NCBI GenBank assembly: GCA_005884605.1
Contig: VBBE01000029.1
Span: 1-32,341 of the forward strand
Length of the DNA: 32,341 nt
Source: Candidatus Bathyarchaeota archaeon
Lineage (GTDB): Archaea; Thermoproteota; Bathyarchaeia; 40CM-2-53-6
Direction of reading: 5' to 3'
Of the stretch, positions 15,424-24,300 are shown in pieces (positions within the stretch are counted from its first letter, which is position 1; the number at the start of each line of letters is the position of its first letter). Made by a program: the position numbers and the translations under genes. The notes below the pieces were generated by a model, which saw only the letters and a list, made by a program, of their open reading frames with translations, was not told the DNA's origin and searched no databases.

Positions 15424-16150
15424 GTGGCTCATAGTCTCTCAAGATTCATCTGTCGTGGAATGCGAACCTGTAAAGTCACACGTAGACTCGACCCTGGGTT
15501 ACAGGTAACTTATGTTCTTGGGCCGCGTTTCTCTGCGCTAACGTCTCAGCAAGGTAATTCGTCGCCCAATCCGCCTCTCACGCCGATTGTTGGAAAAGGC
15601 GCGAGAAAAGGTATTGGTGCAGTTCTCGTCCTTCTGGTCTCTTTAGGAGCTTTCGCAGGAGCTGCTGTCGGGACCTACGTTACCTTCGCGTATATCATCC
15701 TGCCCCAACTCTCAGGCAGCAGTGGCAACAATAGTAACAATAACAACAACGGTGGGAACAATAGTTGCACCAGCAATTGTGGAAGCGGTGGGGGCGGTAC
15801 TTGTGGAACAGGGTGTCTGCAGGGAATCATTACTGGCAATAGCAACCCGTCTTCGCCTTACGTCAAATTAGATCAGGTCAACGCAACGAGCTCAACTAAC
15901 CTCTCGTTTACCATCGAAGCAGTAGGGTCGGTCTAGCTCGCTTAACGGCAACTCTATGGTAGTGACCGATACTACTACGAGTGCCTCTTCCACGAACAGT
16001 TGTCCGTCTGGACAGACCTGCACCGTCTCGAACACTCCAAACGTAAACCAGTTTTCCGCCACGGGCAGCTTAACGTTCAAGACAGGCGATACCTATACCA
16101 TACAGTTCATGGATAGCGGCAACCCATCAACCTACAACTTCCACTTCTAA
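15424..16150 (+). pseudogene. Membrane-anchored, pilin-like exported protein split by a frameshift
   Basis: Two overlapping frames make one protein. The first (15424-15936) has a basic stretch (GKGARKGIGAVLVLLVSLG) and a hydrophobic helix like an archaeal class III (pilin-type) signal or a membrane anchor. A low-complexity Asn/Gly linker with four Cys follows, then the start of a beta-rich domain (NLSFTIEAVG) and a TAG at 15934. The next frame continues the same domain (SSSLNGNSMVVTDTTTSAS, later GDTYTIQFMDSGNPSTYNFHF) to 16150. Dropping one G from the GGG at 15925-15927 joins them into about 240 residues. The true start is uncertain (GTG 15424, ATG 15460 or later). Function unknown; surface localisation inferred. 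Confidence 0.65.
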
Positions 16151-16225
16151 TCCCACTATATCTTGTCCAGAGTTTTCCTATATTGCCTAGAGTCTTTCTA
16201 GCAGCGTTTGAGTAGAAAGAGAACT

Positions 16226-16245
16226 CCGGACCCCTTGTCGTCCGG
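16226..16245 (+). other. Stem-loop in leader before the oxidoreductase gene
   Basis: CCGGAC/GTCCGG form a perfect six-base stem with an eight-base loop in the 133-base gap between 16150 and 16284. It could lie in the 5' leader of the downstream gene if transcription starts after the CTATATTG near 16179. No U-tract follows, so it is not a typical terminator. Confidence 0.4.
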
Positions 16246-16283
16246 CTTAAGAAGCTTCAGCACCAGCCTCAGACACGTTGGAT

Positions 16284-17426
16284 ATGAAAATCCTTGTTGT
16301 GGGATGCGGCAAAGTAGGCTCAGAGATCGCTCGGGATCTAGCGGCATCCGACGAGGTTGACGGTATCATTGCGATGGATGTCAGTTCTCAGAACTTGAAA
16401 CTCCTGAGAAAACGGGTCACGAGGAGGATCCAGACTGTTAAGCTGAGCACATCGCAAAAACCGCGTTTCCATGCTCTTCTAGGAAAAGTCGACCTTGTAT
16501 GCGGTGCTCTACCAGGCCGGCTTGGATTTGAATTGATGACTGAAACTGTCAAGGCGAGTAGAGATACTGTGGATATTTCCTATACTCCGCGAGACGCCTT
16601 CGTGCTTCAGAGTAAGGCGAAAGGGGTTGGTTGTCGGGTTGTGCCTCAGTGTGGTGTGGCTCCCGGTTTTACGAACATGTGTGTTGGTGATGCGTCCAGG
16701 AAGCTAGACCAGATGAATTCGGTGGAGATCTTTGTGGGTGGTCTTCCGGAGAAGCCTGAACCTCCCTTGAATTATCGGATTGTGTTTTCCCTTGAAGATG
16801 TGGTGAACGAGTACTCGCGACCGGTGCAGGTTATCGAGGCGGGTATGCGGAAGAAGGTTGAGGCGCTATCCGGACGCGGTTTCACAAGCTTTCCTGGAGT
16901 TGGGAAATTGGAATATTTTCTGACTGACGGTCTAGGTTCTCTTCCGAGAAGTTATCCGGAAACTAGAGAGATGCACGAGTTTACGCTGAGGTATCCGGGG
17001 CATGCTGATATGATGAGCACGCTTCGTGTCCTAGGCTTCTTTGAACGTAAACTGGTCAGGGTTGGTGGTGTTGTGGTGGAGCCGCGGCATCTGTCGATCG
17101 AGCTGCTTCGCGGGGCAATGTCAAAAGGTTCTCCTGAGGATTTTCTGGCTTTGAGGGTTGACGTGAAGGGCATGTCAGGTGGAAAGAGTATTCATCTCCG
17201 ATACCAGCTCTTGGATCATTTTGATCGAAAATCAGGGGTCTCGGCGATGGCCCGGACGACTGCCTATCCGTGCACTTCTGTCGCTCTTCTTATGGGGCGT
17301 GGGGAGATCAAAGAGACCGGAATAATTACGCCGGAGAGGATCGCTCAAGATCCGAGGCTCTTCCGGTATGTGTTAGACCGGCTTGGGAAGCGCGGCGTGA
17401 AAATGAAAATGGCTATGCTAAGCTAA
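16284..17426 (+). CDS. Saccharopine dehydrogenase-like NAD(P)-dependent oxidoreductase
   Basis: A 380-residue protein of the LYS9/saccharopine dehydrogenase group (COG1748). The N-terminal dinucleotide-binding motif is ILVVGCGKVGSEIARDL, ending in an acidic residue (AMDVS) that suggests NAD. The middle has VDISYTPRDAF and the characteristic VVPQCGVAPGFTNM. The C-terminal domain has YPGHADMMSTLRVLGFF. Relatives act as saccharopine or lysine 6-dehydrogenases and in carboxynorspermidine synthesis, so the substrate is open. I use ATG 16284 rather than the TTG two codons earlier. No partner gene sits next to it: a broken exported protein is upstream and a convergent secreted protein gene follows. 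Confidence 0.86.
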   Translation: MKILVVGCGKVGSEIARDLAASDEVDGIIAMDVSSQNLKLLRKRVTRRIQTVKLSTSQKPRFHALLGKVDLVCGALPGRLGFELMTETVKASRDTVDISYTPRDAFVLQSKAKGVGCRVVPQCGVAPGFTNMCVGDASRKLDQMNSVEIFVGGLPEKPEPPLNYRIVFSLEDVVNEYSRPVQVIEAGMRKKVEALSGRGFTSFPGVGKLEYFLTDGLGSLPRSYPETREMHEFTLRYPGHADMMSTLRVLGFFERKLVRVGGVVVEPRHLSIELLRGAMSKGSPEDFLALRVDVKGMSGGKSIHLRYQLLDHFDRKSGVSAMARTTAYPCTSVALLMGRGEIKETGIITPERIAQDPRLFRYVLDRLGKRGVKMKMAMLS

Positions 17427-17499
17427 TCTCTAGCTCGAAAAAGAGGGAGAGAATCTTTCAGATGAAAAAATGGGGATGTTAGAGATGCCTAAGCTATTG

Positions 17500-18257
17500 T
17501 CAAACAGTGTTCGCGCTGCGGATGTCGCCGTGGTTCCCGCCGCGATCCGTTGAGGCGTTCTTCCATTCGTTGATGATTAGGCCCTGGTCGCCTGCGGCAT
17601 AGTGGAAGAAGAACGTGGTCACCGGACACGTTCCCTCCCCTCCGAGGTAGCAAGGTGTGAAGTGGCTGTCAATGAAGCCGGTAGTCGTGCAAGGCGTGCT
17701 AGGTGAGTCTGCTACGCACGAGGTATCATTCGACGTCTGCATTTCAGTGGGTGGAAGTGGGATGATGAAGTATCCGTTCAACGTACCGGTTATCCCGGGA
17801 TTCACAACTCCTGAAGCAGGACCAGATTCACACGCGCCAGGACTAAAGTTGACAGGGGAGAATCGATCGCTGGTGTTGAGAAGCTACCGTCCTTGAACTG
17901 CTCGACGATAGTGATACCGCTCGGGTGAGTGAACACAGTGAAATGCCGATTAAACAGGTCGTCGGCCCAGTCGTTTCCGCAGGTGCCGGAGTCGGTTGAG
18001 CCGCTTGCATATGGCCCGTAGTGCTGTGTCGGGGCTGCAGTAGTCGCTGGGTCGACGAGTGTGGTCAAGTCTATAGTTGAGAACAAATCGTCGCCGACAG
18101 TGTTGATGAGGGCCGTGACGGGGTTGACTAGAGGTATACTGGTTGTCTCGCCCTTCGGCACTCCCGCGACGGTTGATAGCCCGCTGATTCCGGTGACCAG
18201 TAACGCTGTGATTGCGAGAACTGTTAGCTTTCGCAGATTCATCACTTTTGTTTTCAC
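17500..18257 (-). pseudogene. Secreted protein of unknown function, split by a frameshift
   Basis: The first frame (18257-17802) begins with a classical signal peptide (MNLRKLTVLAITALLVTG, ATG 18242; GTG 18245 and 18257 also possible, with AGGTGA just upstream) and continues to TIVEQFKDGSF. The second frame carries on with NTSDRFSPVNFSPGACESG, then NPGITGTLNGYFIIPLPP, and ends at 17500. Adding one base at about 17878-17882 joins them into roughly 245 residues containing several cysteine pairs. The second half contains HFTPCYLGGEGTCPVTTFFFHY. I do not recognise a family; the composition suggests an exported cysteine-bonded protein. It is convergent with the oxidoreductase gene. Confidence 0.65.
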
Positions 18258-18424
18258 CTGGTTTCGCCCGATGTTGGAATATATGGAATGTTACATCCGG
18301 CAATACTTTCGAAATTCGACATTATCGGATCTTGATATGTCGCAGAATGATACCCTTTAGCCTGCGGATTGACGAGGTGATGGAGAAGAGAAAGTTCCAA
18401 GGGTAAGTCACCTGATTGGCGACC

Positions 18425-18440
18425 GGACAAAAAAGGACCC
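18425..18440 (-). terminator. U-tract terminator of the small zinc-ribbon gene
   Basis: Reading the minus strand past the stop at 18449, the transcript meets six consecutive T (A-run 18429-18434 on the plus strand), the form of a simple archaeal U-tract terminator. No strong hairpin precedes it. Confidence 0.45.
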
Positions 18441-18448
18441 CTGAATTC

Positions 18449-18673
18449 TTAGCGACTTAGCTTAGCAGGCCGTTTGTGGTCCTGGAGGGGCACTGCTCGG
18501 TACCTGCCACTCTTCTGATGGGTCTCAGAGCACTGTCGACAGAAAGCGAGCTGGAAGCGCTCTCCGTACATTCCCTTGACAAGCACGACTTTGCGTTTGC
18601 ATCCGCATCCACACCTGCACCTATCCCTCTCGATTGACTTGGAAACAGGGTTCGGTGGCGTCGTATGCTTCAA
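18449..18673 (-). CDS. Small zinc-ribbon-like protein
   Basis: A 74-residue basic protein with a dense cysteine motif (RCRCGCGCKRKVVLV) and a second pair (FCRQCSETHQ), a likely metal-binding ribbon. The frame is open to 18922, but the TTG at 18673 has GGAGGT nine bases upstream, and the upstream part of the frame overlaps the divergent VOC gene and has no good start. A U-tract terminator lies downstream. No family recognised. Presence of a ribosome binding site, a compact fold and a terminator together argue that it is real. Confidence 0.6.
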   Translation of the reverse strand: MKHTTPPNPVSKSIERDRCRCGCGCKRKVVLVKGMYGERFQLAFCRQCSETHQKSGRYRAVPLQDHKRPAKLSR

Positions 18674-18836
18674 GACAAGTGGACCTCCGAGAAAGAGTGG
18701 ATTTAGCCTTACGTAACCATGATCTGAGATGGGTCTGATACGTTCGGCGAGAATTGCTACGCCATCGTTTGCAAGTTGTCCGAAAGATTCGTGGTGCAGA
18801 TTGAGTCCTATGCCGAGTATGCTATATGCAGCAAAC

Positions 18837-18846
18837 GTTATATAAC
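18837..18846. promoter_or_regulatory. Palindromic TATA element before the VOC cassette
   Basis: GTTATATAAC is a perfect 10-base palindrome whose centre lies 26 bases before the ATG at 18868, so the first VOC gene is probably transcribed without a leader. Being symmetric, it could also fire leftward toward the zinc-ribbon gene. Confidence 0.6.
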
Positions 18847-18867
18847 AATTCGAACATATGATATAGT

Positions 18868-19320
18868 ATGATTCAGAAGTTGACCCATGCGCCCCTCGTC
18901 GTGAGCAACCAAGACGAGGCACTCAAGTTCTATACCGACATCCTCGGGTTTGAGAAGCGAGCAGACTACCAGCAGCCAGGGAAGCCCCGCTGGCTCACAG
19001 TTGCGCCCAAGGGGCAAAACCTCGAATTCATCCTCGTTCAGGGCGAATTCAAGATCGATTCCCATCTACCACCCGAAGCTGGAACAGGCGGCACCCACTA
19101 TGCGTTCACCACGGACGACTGTGAGGGAGACTACGAGCGGCTGAAGACGCGAGGCGTGAACTTCAACGTGGGCACATATACCAAGCCTCAGAAGCAATCG
19201 TGGGGAACCTCAGTGTACTTCAAAGACCCCGACGGCAACCAGTTCGCGCTGATCCAACCCAACACCCTCGGCAAAGTGTTGACCGCGGCCAGCGGCCCCA
19301 CAACCATAGGGACCAGCTGA
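18868..19320 (+). CDS. VOC (glyoxalase/bleomycin-resistance) family protein, copy 1
   Basis: A 150-residue single VOC domain protein. It opens with THAPLVVSNQDEALKFYTDILGFEKR, a classic first beta-alpha-beta unit split here for length as THAPLVVSNQDEALKFY then TDILGFEKR. It ends with YFKDPDGNQFALIQP, containing the usual metal-ligand region. VOC proteins act as dioxygenases, isomerases or antibiotic-binding proteins; no specific reaction can be assigned. It is 42% or more alike by eye to the next gene (shared YQQPG.PRWLTVAPKGQ), so the pair is a tandem duplication. Probably leaderless. The copy has a 15-residue C-terminal tail that copy 2 lacks. Confidence 0.92.
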   Translation: MIQKLTHAPLVVSNQDEALKFYTDILGFEKRADYQQPGKPRWLTVAPKGQNLEFILVQGEFKIDSHLPPEAGTGGTHYAFTTDDCEGDYERLKTRGVNFNVGTYTKPQKQSWGTSVYFKDPDGNQFALIQPNTLGKVLTAASGPTTIGTS

Positions 19321-19339
19321 AAGAAAGGAGGTTGGAAAG

Positions 19340-19741
19340 ATGATCGGGAAAGCGACTCACGTGCCCATCGTCGTGCGCGATCAAGACAAAGCCCTAGAGT
19401 TCTATACGGAAGTCATAGGCTTCGAAAAGCGCCAGGACTACCAACAACCCGGCCGCCCGCGGTGGCTCACCGTCGCACCCAAAGGACAGGAAGTCGAACT
19501 CGTACTGGTCAAAGGTGACTACGTGGTCGATCCGCGCCCACCGCGTATGGCTGATAGCGGCGGCAACCACTGGATATTCCTAACGAACGATTGCCGCAAA
19601 GACTTCGAGACGCTCAAGGCGCGTGGTGTAAAGTTCAAGGACCCTGAGCCGGTGGATGCCCCCTACGGCATCACGGCGTATTTCACCGACCCAGACGGTA
19701 ACCACCTGTCCATGCTCCAGCCGGCTCAGAAGACAGCATAA
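19340..19741 (+). CDS. VOC (glyoxalase/bleomycin-resistance) family protein, copy 2
   Basis: A 133-residue VOC domain protein starting THVPIVVRDQDKALEFY and ending YFTDPDGNHLSMLQP. It has an excellent ribosome binding site (AAGGAGG, about 8 bases before the ATG), unlike copy 1, consistent with an internal gene of a polycistronic message. The codon pattern is richer in G and C than the flanking archaeal genes. It most resembles VOC proteins that sit beside ArsR and SRPBCC genes in soil bacteria, hence likely acquired by transfer. Reaction unknown. Confidence 0.92.
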   Translation: MIGKATHVPIVVRDQDKALEFYTEVIGFEKRQDYQQPGRPRWLTVAPKGQEVELVLVKGDYVVDPRPPRMADSGGNHWIFLTNDCRKDFETLKARGVKFKDPEPVDAPYGITAYFTDPDGNHLSMLQPAQKTA

Positions 19742-19752
19742 AAGGCAGAAGC

Positions 19753-19812
19753 ATGAAGACGAGGAAACTCACCTATTGGATCAATACCATTCTTTTCCCG
19801 CTAATCGTGTAA
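19753..19812 (+). pseudogene. Possible 19-codon remnant of a DoxX-like gene
   Basis: Between the second VOC gene and arsR, ATG 19753 opens MKTRKLTYWINTILFPLIV then TAA. This looks like the first residues of bacterial DoxX-type membrane proteins (M-K-x-x-K-x-x-Y-W-x-x-T-x-L-x-x-L), which often travel with ArsR and SRPBCC genes. Nothing recognisable follows the stop. It may be a gene start left after deletion, or coincidence. Confidence 0.3.
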
Positions 19813-19834
19813 AACTGGAAGAGAGATTAGACTC

Positions 19835-20167
19835 ATGGACGTGTTCTCAGTCATCGCTGACCCGTACCGACGCGGAATGTTGGACATGTTGGCAAGGGGC
19901 GAACGGCCGGCAGGTGACTTGGTGAGGGCGTTTCCGCGACTAACCCAGCCTGCCGTTTCTCGCCACCTCAAGGTCCTGCGAGAGACAGGCCTCGTCGAGG
20001 TACGCGTACACGCACAGCAACGAATCTATGCGCTGCGTCCTGATCACCTGCGCGAGTTGGACCAGTGGCTGGACACGTACCGACAGTTCTGGCCTCAGCA
20101 ACTAGACGCGCTCGCTAAACACCTCGATCGGACCCGAAGACCGGGAAAGAATCGGAGGGGAGTGTGA
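19835..20167 (+). CDS. ArsR-family winged-helix transcriptional regulator
   Basis: A 110-residue DNA-binding protein. VIADPYRRGMLDMLARGERPAGDL opens the winged helix, and QPAVSRHLKVLRETGLVEVR is the recognition helix and wing (residues about 35-58). It lacks the CxC metal motif of arsenic/cadmium sensors, so it belongs to the group usually found next to AHSA1-type SRPBCC genes. Its stop overlaps the start of that gene (GTGTGA). It probably controls the local cassette. The ATG has only a weak GA-rich ribosome binding site. Confidence 0.93.
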   Translation: MDVFSVIADPYRRGMLDMLARGERPAGDLVRAFPRLTQPAVSRHLKVLRETGLVEVRVHAQQRIYALRPDHLRELDQWLDTYRQFWPQQLDALAKHLDRTRRPGKNRRGV

Positions 20168-20697
20168 GACCAATGGCAAGCCAGGAATTATCCCATGTCG
20201 GCAAGGTCTCATTCGCCGGCGCACACGCCACACTCACCTTCCAACGCCGCCTCCCGCATCCACCCGAAGCCATCTGGGAAGCTATCACCGACCCCAAGCA
20301 GCTCACAAAGTGGTACATGATGCGCGCGTCCGTGGATAGACGAGCAGGAGGATCTATCGAGTTCAGTGGCGGTCCAGGCGACTTCCACGTCAAGGGACGC
20401 ATTCTCCGTTGGGACCCACCTTTCGTCTTGGAATACGAATGGAAGATCAGTCCGCGCCCGGGAATGCCTGCCGGCGAGGATGCAGTTGTGCGCTGGGAAC
20501 TCATCAAAGACGGAACGGAGACGGTACTGACGCTCACGCACCGGAACGTGACCCGTGCGACCGCAATCGGTGTCGCGCCGGCCACGCATGTCTTACTGGA
20601 CCGCCTTACAGCTCTGCTGGATGGGCGGCCGATGCCTGACATGAAGAAACGTTTCTCGGAAGTCCAAGGAAAATATCCGGCCCTACCAAAGGAGTGA
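20164..20697 (+). CDS. SRPBCC (AHSA1-type) ligand-binding protein
   Basis: A 177-residue START-like protein. The AHSA1 hallmarks are visible: FQRRLPHPPEAIWEAITDP near residue 28, LTKWYM, then GGSIEFSGG and the strand WDPPFVLEYEW. Relatives bind small hydrophobic ligands in a deep cavity and are commonly paired with ArsR regulators in bacteria. I choose GTG 20164, which overlaps the arsR stop and has GGAGG five bases upstream; ATG 20173 is the alternative but is 14 bases from that site. The gene has high G+C codon choice. Ligand unknown. Confidence 0.92.
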   Translation: MRPMASQELSHVGKVSFAGAHATLTFQRRLPHPPEAIWEAITDPKQLTKWYMMRASVDRRAGGSIEFSGGPGDFHVKGRILRWDPPFVLEYEWKISPRPGMPAGEDAVVRWELIKDGTETVLTLTHRNVTRATAIGVAPATHVLLDRLTALLDGRPMPDMKKRFSEVQGKYPALPKE

Positions 20698-20704
20698 TTA
20701 ACTA

Positions 20705-21132
20705 ATGCTTGGAATGAAGACCTACAGCCAAGAACATATCGACGCCTGCCAGGCGAGGGTCGACGCCAACTTGCGCGCGGACCGAAAGCAGGTGGCGAAG
20801 GCGCCGTCCAAGGAGTTCGAGGCTCGCTTCCTCAACGACCTGGTATTGCTCTTGGACTACATGTTCGTGCACAGGCTCACTGGCATCGAGGGCAAGGACG
20901 GCAATCCGTCGAACCAGGTTCGCGTCCTGTGCAACTCGATCCTGCTCAACAAGGGGAAGCTCCAGGTCGACAAGCTTCCTGGTTGGCCGAACTCTGCCGG
21001 CTCTGGGTAGCGCTCATGCCAGAGGGGTCTGTGCTGAAGCCCAAGGTGGGAGACGAGGTCAAGCTGACCGAAGCGGACTTCGTCCGGCTCTCCAAAGCCT
21101 TCTTCACTGAGATCGAGAAGAAATATTCGTAG
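20705..21132 (+). pseudogene. Conserved bacterial-type small protein, split by a frameshift
   Basis: ATG 20705 begins MLGMKTYSQEHIDACQARVD and continues through the family core FVHRLTGIEGKDGNP and RVLCNSILLNKGKLQVDKLP, then hits TAG at 21008. The remaining family sequence continues in another frame as LMPEGSVLKPKVGDEVKLTE and FVRLSKAFFTEIEKKYS to 21132. One missing G in the GGG at 21005-21007 would restore a 141-residue protein. I recognise the type from bacterial genomes, where it is an uncharacterised protein near SRPBCC or cupin genes; no function is known to me. It is the last gene of the ArsR-SRPBCC cassette. Confidence 0.75.
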
Positions 21133-21206
21133 AGTCGGATTAGTTTCGGTTTGGCATTTCGGTCCGGTCTCTTTCCTTCATCCCTCTTGTCAGACATGCT
21201 CTGGGC

Positions 21207-21347
21207 ATGAGCAAACTCTGGGACATGTGGCTGAATGACCTCCGCCAGCCAATACCCCAGCAAACCCGGCAAACGAAGGAAACCAAGCAACCCCGCAAAC
21301 GCAGAAAGAAGGCAAGATCCTCAAAGAGGATACCGACTCTGCGTTAG
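21207..21347 (+). CDS. Short very basic ORF, doubtful
   Basis: ATG 21207 encodes 46 residues starting MSKLWDMWLNDLRQPIPQQ and ending in an Arg/Lys-rich tail (KQPRKRRKKARSSKRIP). It lies alone in the 245-base gap between the bacterial-type cassette and the kelch gene. No ribosome binding site or clear promoter is seen. The composition could be a nucleic-acid-binding tail, or chance. Confidence 0.25.
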   Translation: MSKLWDMWLNDLRQPIPQQTRQTKETKQPRKRRKKARSSKRIPTLR

Positions 21348-21377
21348 TCCAAGCCGGTGAACTCAGATCGTAAGTCC

Positions 21378-24300
21378 CTAAAGTGATTTTTTGGATTTCC
21401 TTCTCATTCTTACCGTGAAGGCCGCCAAAGCCACGACGATGATGATGATGGCGAGTAGTCCAATCAAGCCATAGAAGAGTGTGGGGTCCAGTCCCAAGAT
21501 GGGGGCGGGAGCTGCGTTCTCGGGGGCTGTAAGCTGGATGTCTATTGTGACCGGGCTGTGAAAGGTGAAGGTGAAGTAGATGAAGTAGGCGGTAGAATTG
21601 CTTGTGATGATGACAGAGGAGCTCCCTAGTTTCTTATCGTCGACGAAGACGTGAAGTGTGTCAATGTGGGGAACCGCAGACTTGGGAACAGTAACGTTAG
21701 CATAACCTACAGCTCCACGCGCGCCCGTTGCCTCAAGGTGAATCGTGTTGCCCGCGAAACGAATCTTGGACAGAGTTGAATTGCTCAGAACGGAGCACGA
21801 AAGGTCGTGGCCGCAGCCGACACTGGAAACGGACAGTGCGGTTATCGTGAGGGTGAACACCACTGAGGAGGATGATTTGCCCGCGGGAGAGCCTGTTATG
21901 GTTAGAGTGTAGGTTCCAGGGGGAACGATTGAGGTGGTTGAGATCGTCAGGATCGAAGAAGCTTCTGTAGATGAAGGGGTGACGGTGGCGGGAGAGAATG
22001 TGAAGGAACCGCACGGGCTTACACCGTAACTTGGTTGACAGAAGGAGGGGTTAGGAGAGTTGGACAATGTTAGAGTTACAGGCTGGGCGGTCCCGCCCGT
22101 GAGAATTGCCGTAACCGTTGCCGTGATGGATGACCCCGCGACAATAGACGCGGTGGTTGGGTTCACAGATAACGAATAGTCGAACGGCGGAGGAGTCGCT
22201 GTCACAGTCAACGTGAACGTTGTTGGTCTCGTAGTAGCGCCCAGAGGACTACCCATAACTTGGACTTGGAAGGAGCCTGTCGGTGTCGTGGGGGACGTGT
22301 AAACAGTCAGCACGCTGGTAGCGCCAGCTAAGGATGGGGTGACAGATTGTGGATTGAACAAGCAGGACGCCCCGGCCGGGAGAGAGGTACTCACACAGGA
22401 CAGCGTCACAGGTTGACGGCTACCCGAGACTAGAAGAGCAGTAATCGACACAGAACCAGTGCTTCCAGCTTGAACGGTCCCGAGACCACCATTCGACAAC
22501 GAGTAGTCAACCGGCGCGCTAATAGTCACAGTTACGGTCGCAGAAGGACTGGTGCTCCCAATGTGAGTCATGTCACCGCCATATGTGGCGGTGATAGAGC
22601 CAGACCCCGCAGTCGTACCACTGAATATTTGGGAACAGCTACCCTCGGACGAGAGGAGACAAGTGTGTTGAATATTGCCACCGGTAGTGCCCGCGTCCAA
22701 AGTGAAGGTGACAGTGCAACCTGTCTGGTAACAGTCGCTACCCGGAACGTTCGAGGGGTTCGTTGTATCAATCACAGTAGCGGTGACGGTCACAGTGCAA
22801 CCGATCTCGCCCAACCCTATGTTACAGCTAACTGGCGCAATATTCGTAGACGTGTCGTCCTTACTTGATAGGGCAGTCACGGTCACTGTTGCCGCAGTAC
22901 TCGTACTTGCGCTGTGCGTTGCATCACCTTCGTAAGTGGCCGTTACGCTTCCGGAGCCTGCGGTCGTGCCGGTGAATGATCCTGAACAGCTTGTTACACC
23001 GGAATAAGTCGATAACGTGCAAATCGGCGAACCCAGACTGCCACCCGTAGTGCCGGCAGTCAATGTGAAAGTAACAGTACCGGACGGGGCGTTCGATGGG
23101 TTCGCAGTATCAGCGACAGTCGCAGTGACGAGAACGGTGCAAGTGGTCTCTCCGCCTTGCAGAGTATAACAGCTAACATCGGGAACAGAAGTAGAAGTAC
23201 TGTCCTTGGAAGAAGTAACAGTCAGGGCGACGGTAGTCGTCGCACCAGAAGCAGTCGCACCAGGAGGACTACCAGTAACCATGAAACTGTAAGAGCCGGG
23301 CGTAACTGAAGACTCACCACTGACTGTCAATCCACTTATCGCACCTGTCGAAGTCGGAGTCACAGGGTTGAAAGTGAAACTGCCACAGGTAATACCAGCA
23401 GGAAGACTGCTGCTCACACAAGACAAAGTGACAGACTGGGCCGTACCAGCAGTCAAAGTCGCAGTAATAACAACATTAGCAGAACTTCCCGCCTGGATAC
23501 TCACAGGACCATTATTCGACAATAAATAGTCGAAGGGAACAGCAGATGAAGAAAACTTCCAAGTATCGCCTGAATAGCCGGAAATAGAGTTTACACCTCC
23601 GAAAAGAATCACGTAATCATCAGCCGTATCGTAGGCCATTGATGCTTCTAATCGCGAAGAAGGCCCGCTACTAGACGTGATGTTTGTCCACGAACCAGCG
23701 AGAAACTTCCACGTGTCACCTTGGAAGCTAGAGATACTCGTTTCTCCACCGAATAGGACTACGTATCCGTCGGCTGTATCGTAGGCCATCGATGCACCGA
23801 ATCGCGAAGAAGGCCCGCTACTCGTCGTAATATTTGTCCATGAACCACCCTGATATTTCCAAGTGTCACGCCCTAAGCTGGTGCTACCTGTTTGCCCGCC
23901 GAAGAGGACCACATATCCGTCTGCGGTATCGTAAGCTATGGTGGTGGCGCGAGGAGAAGGACCTGAGCTGGATGTAACATTTGTCCAAACGCCACTAGAA
24001 AACTTCCAAGTATCCCTCAACCCGCCTCCGAAGCCTACTCCTCCGAATAGGAGCACATAGTTATCGGCCGCGTCGTACGTTATCGCGCCATTATCGCGAG
24101 GAGGAGGACTTGGAGTCGCAGTAATATTGGTCCAGACCCCACTCAAGAATTTCCAAGTATCATGTAAGAGAACAAGACTAGAGCCGCCCCCGGATGCGGC
24201 GACAAGATTGAAACCGCCGAAGAGGACCACATAACCATCAACTACATCGTAAGCCATGGAGGCAGCCCCTCGCGGGGAAGGGCCGCCCGTGAGCGTTATG

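Noticed and set aside
15956..16150. Separate 64-residue gene after the pilin-like frame
   Set aside because: It has no ribosome binding site and continues the same beta-domain as the upstream frame, so a frameshift explains it better.
18674..18922. N-terminal extension of the small zinc-ribbon gene
   Set aside because: It overlaps the divergent VOC gene and its promoter, and a strong GGAGGT supports the TTG at 18673.
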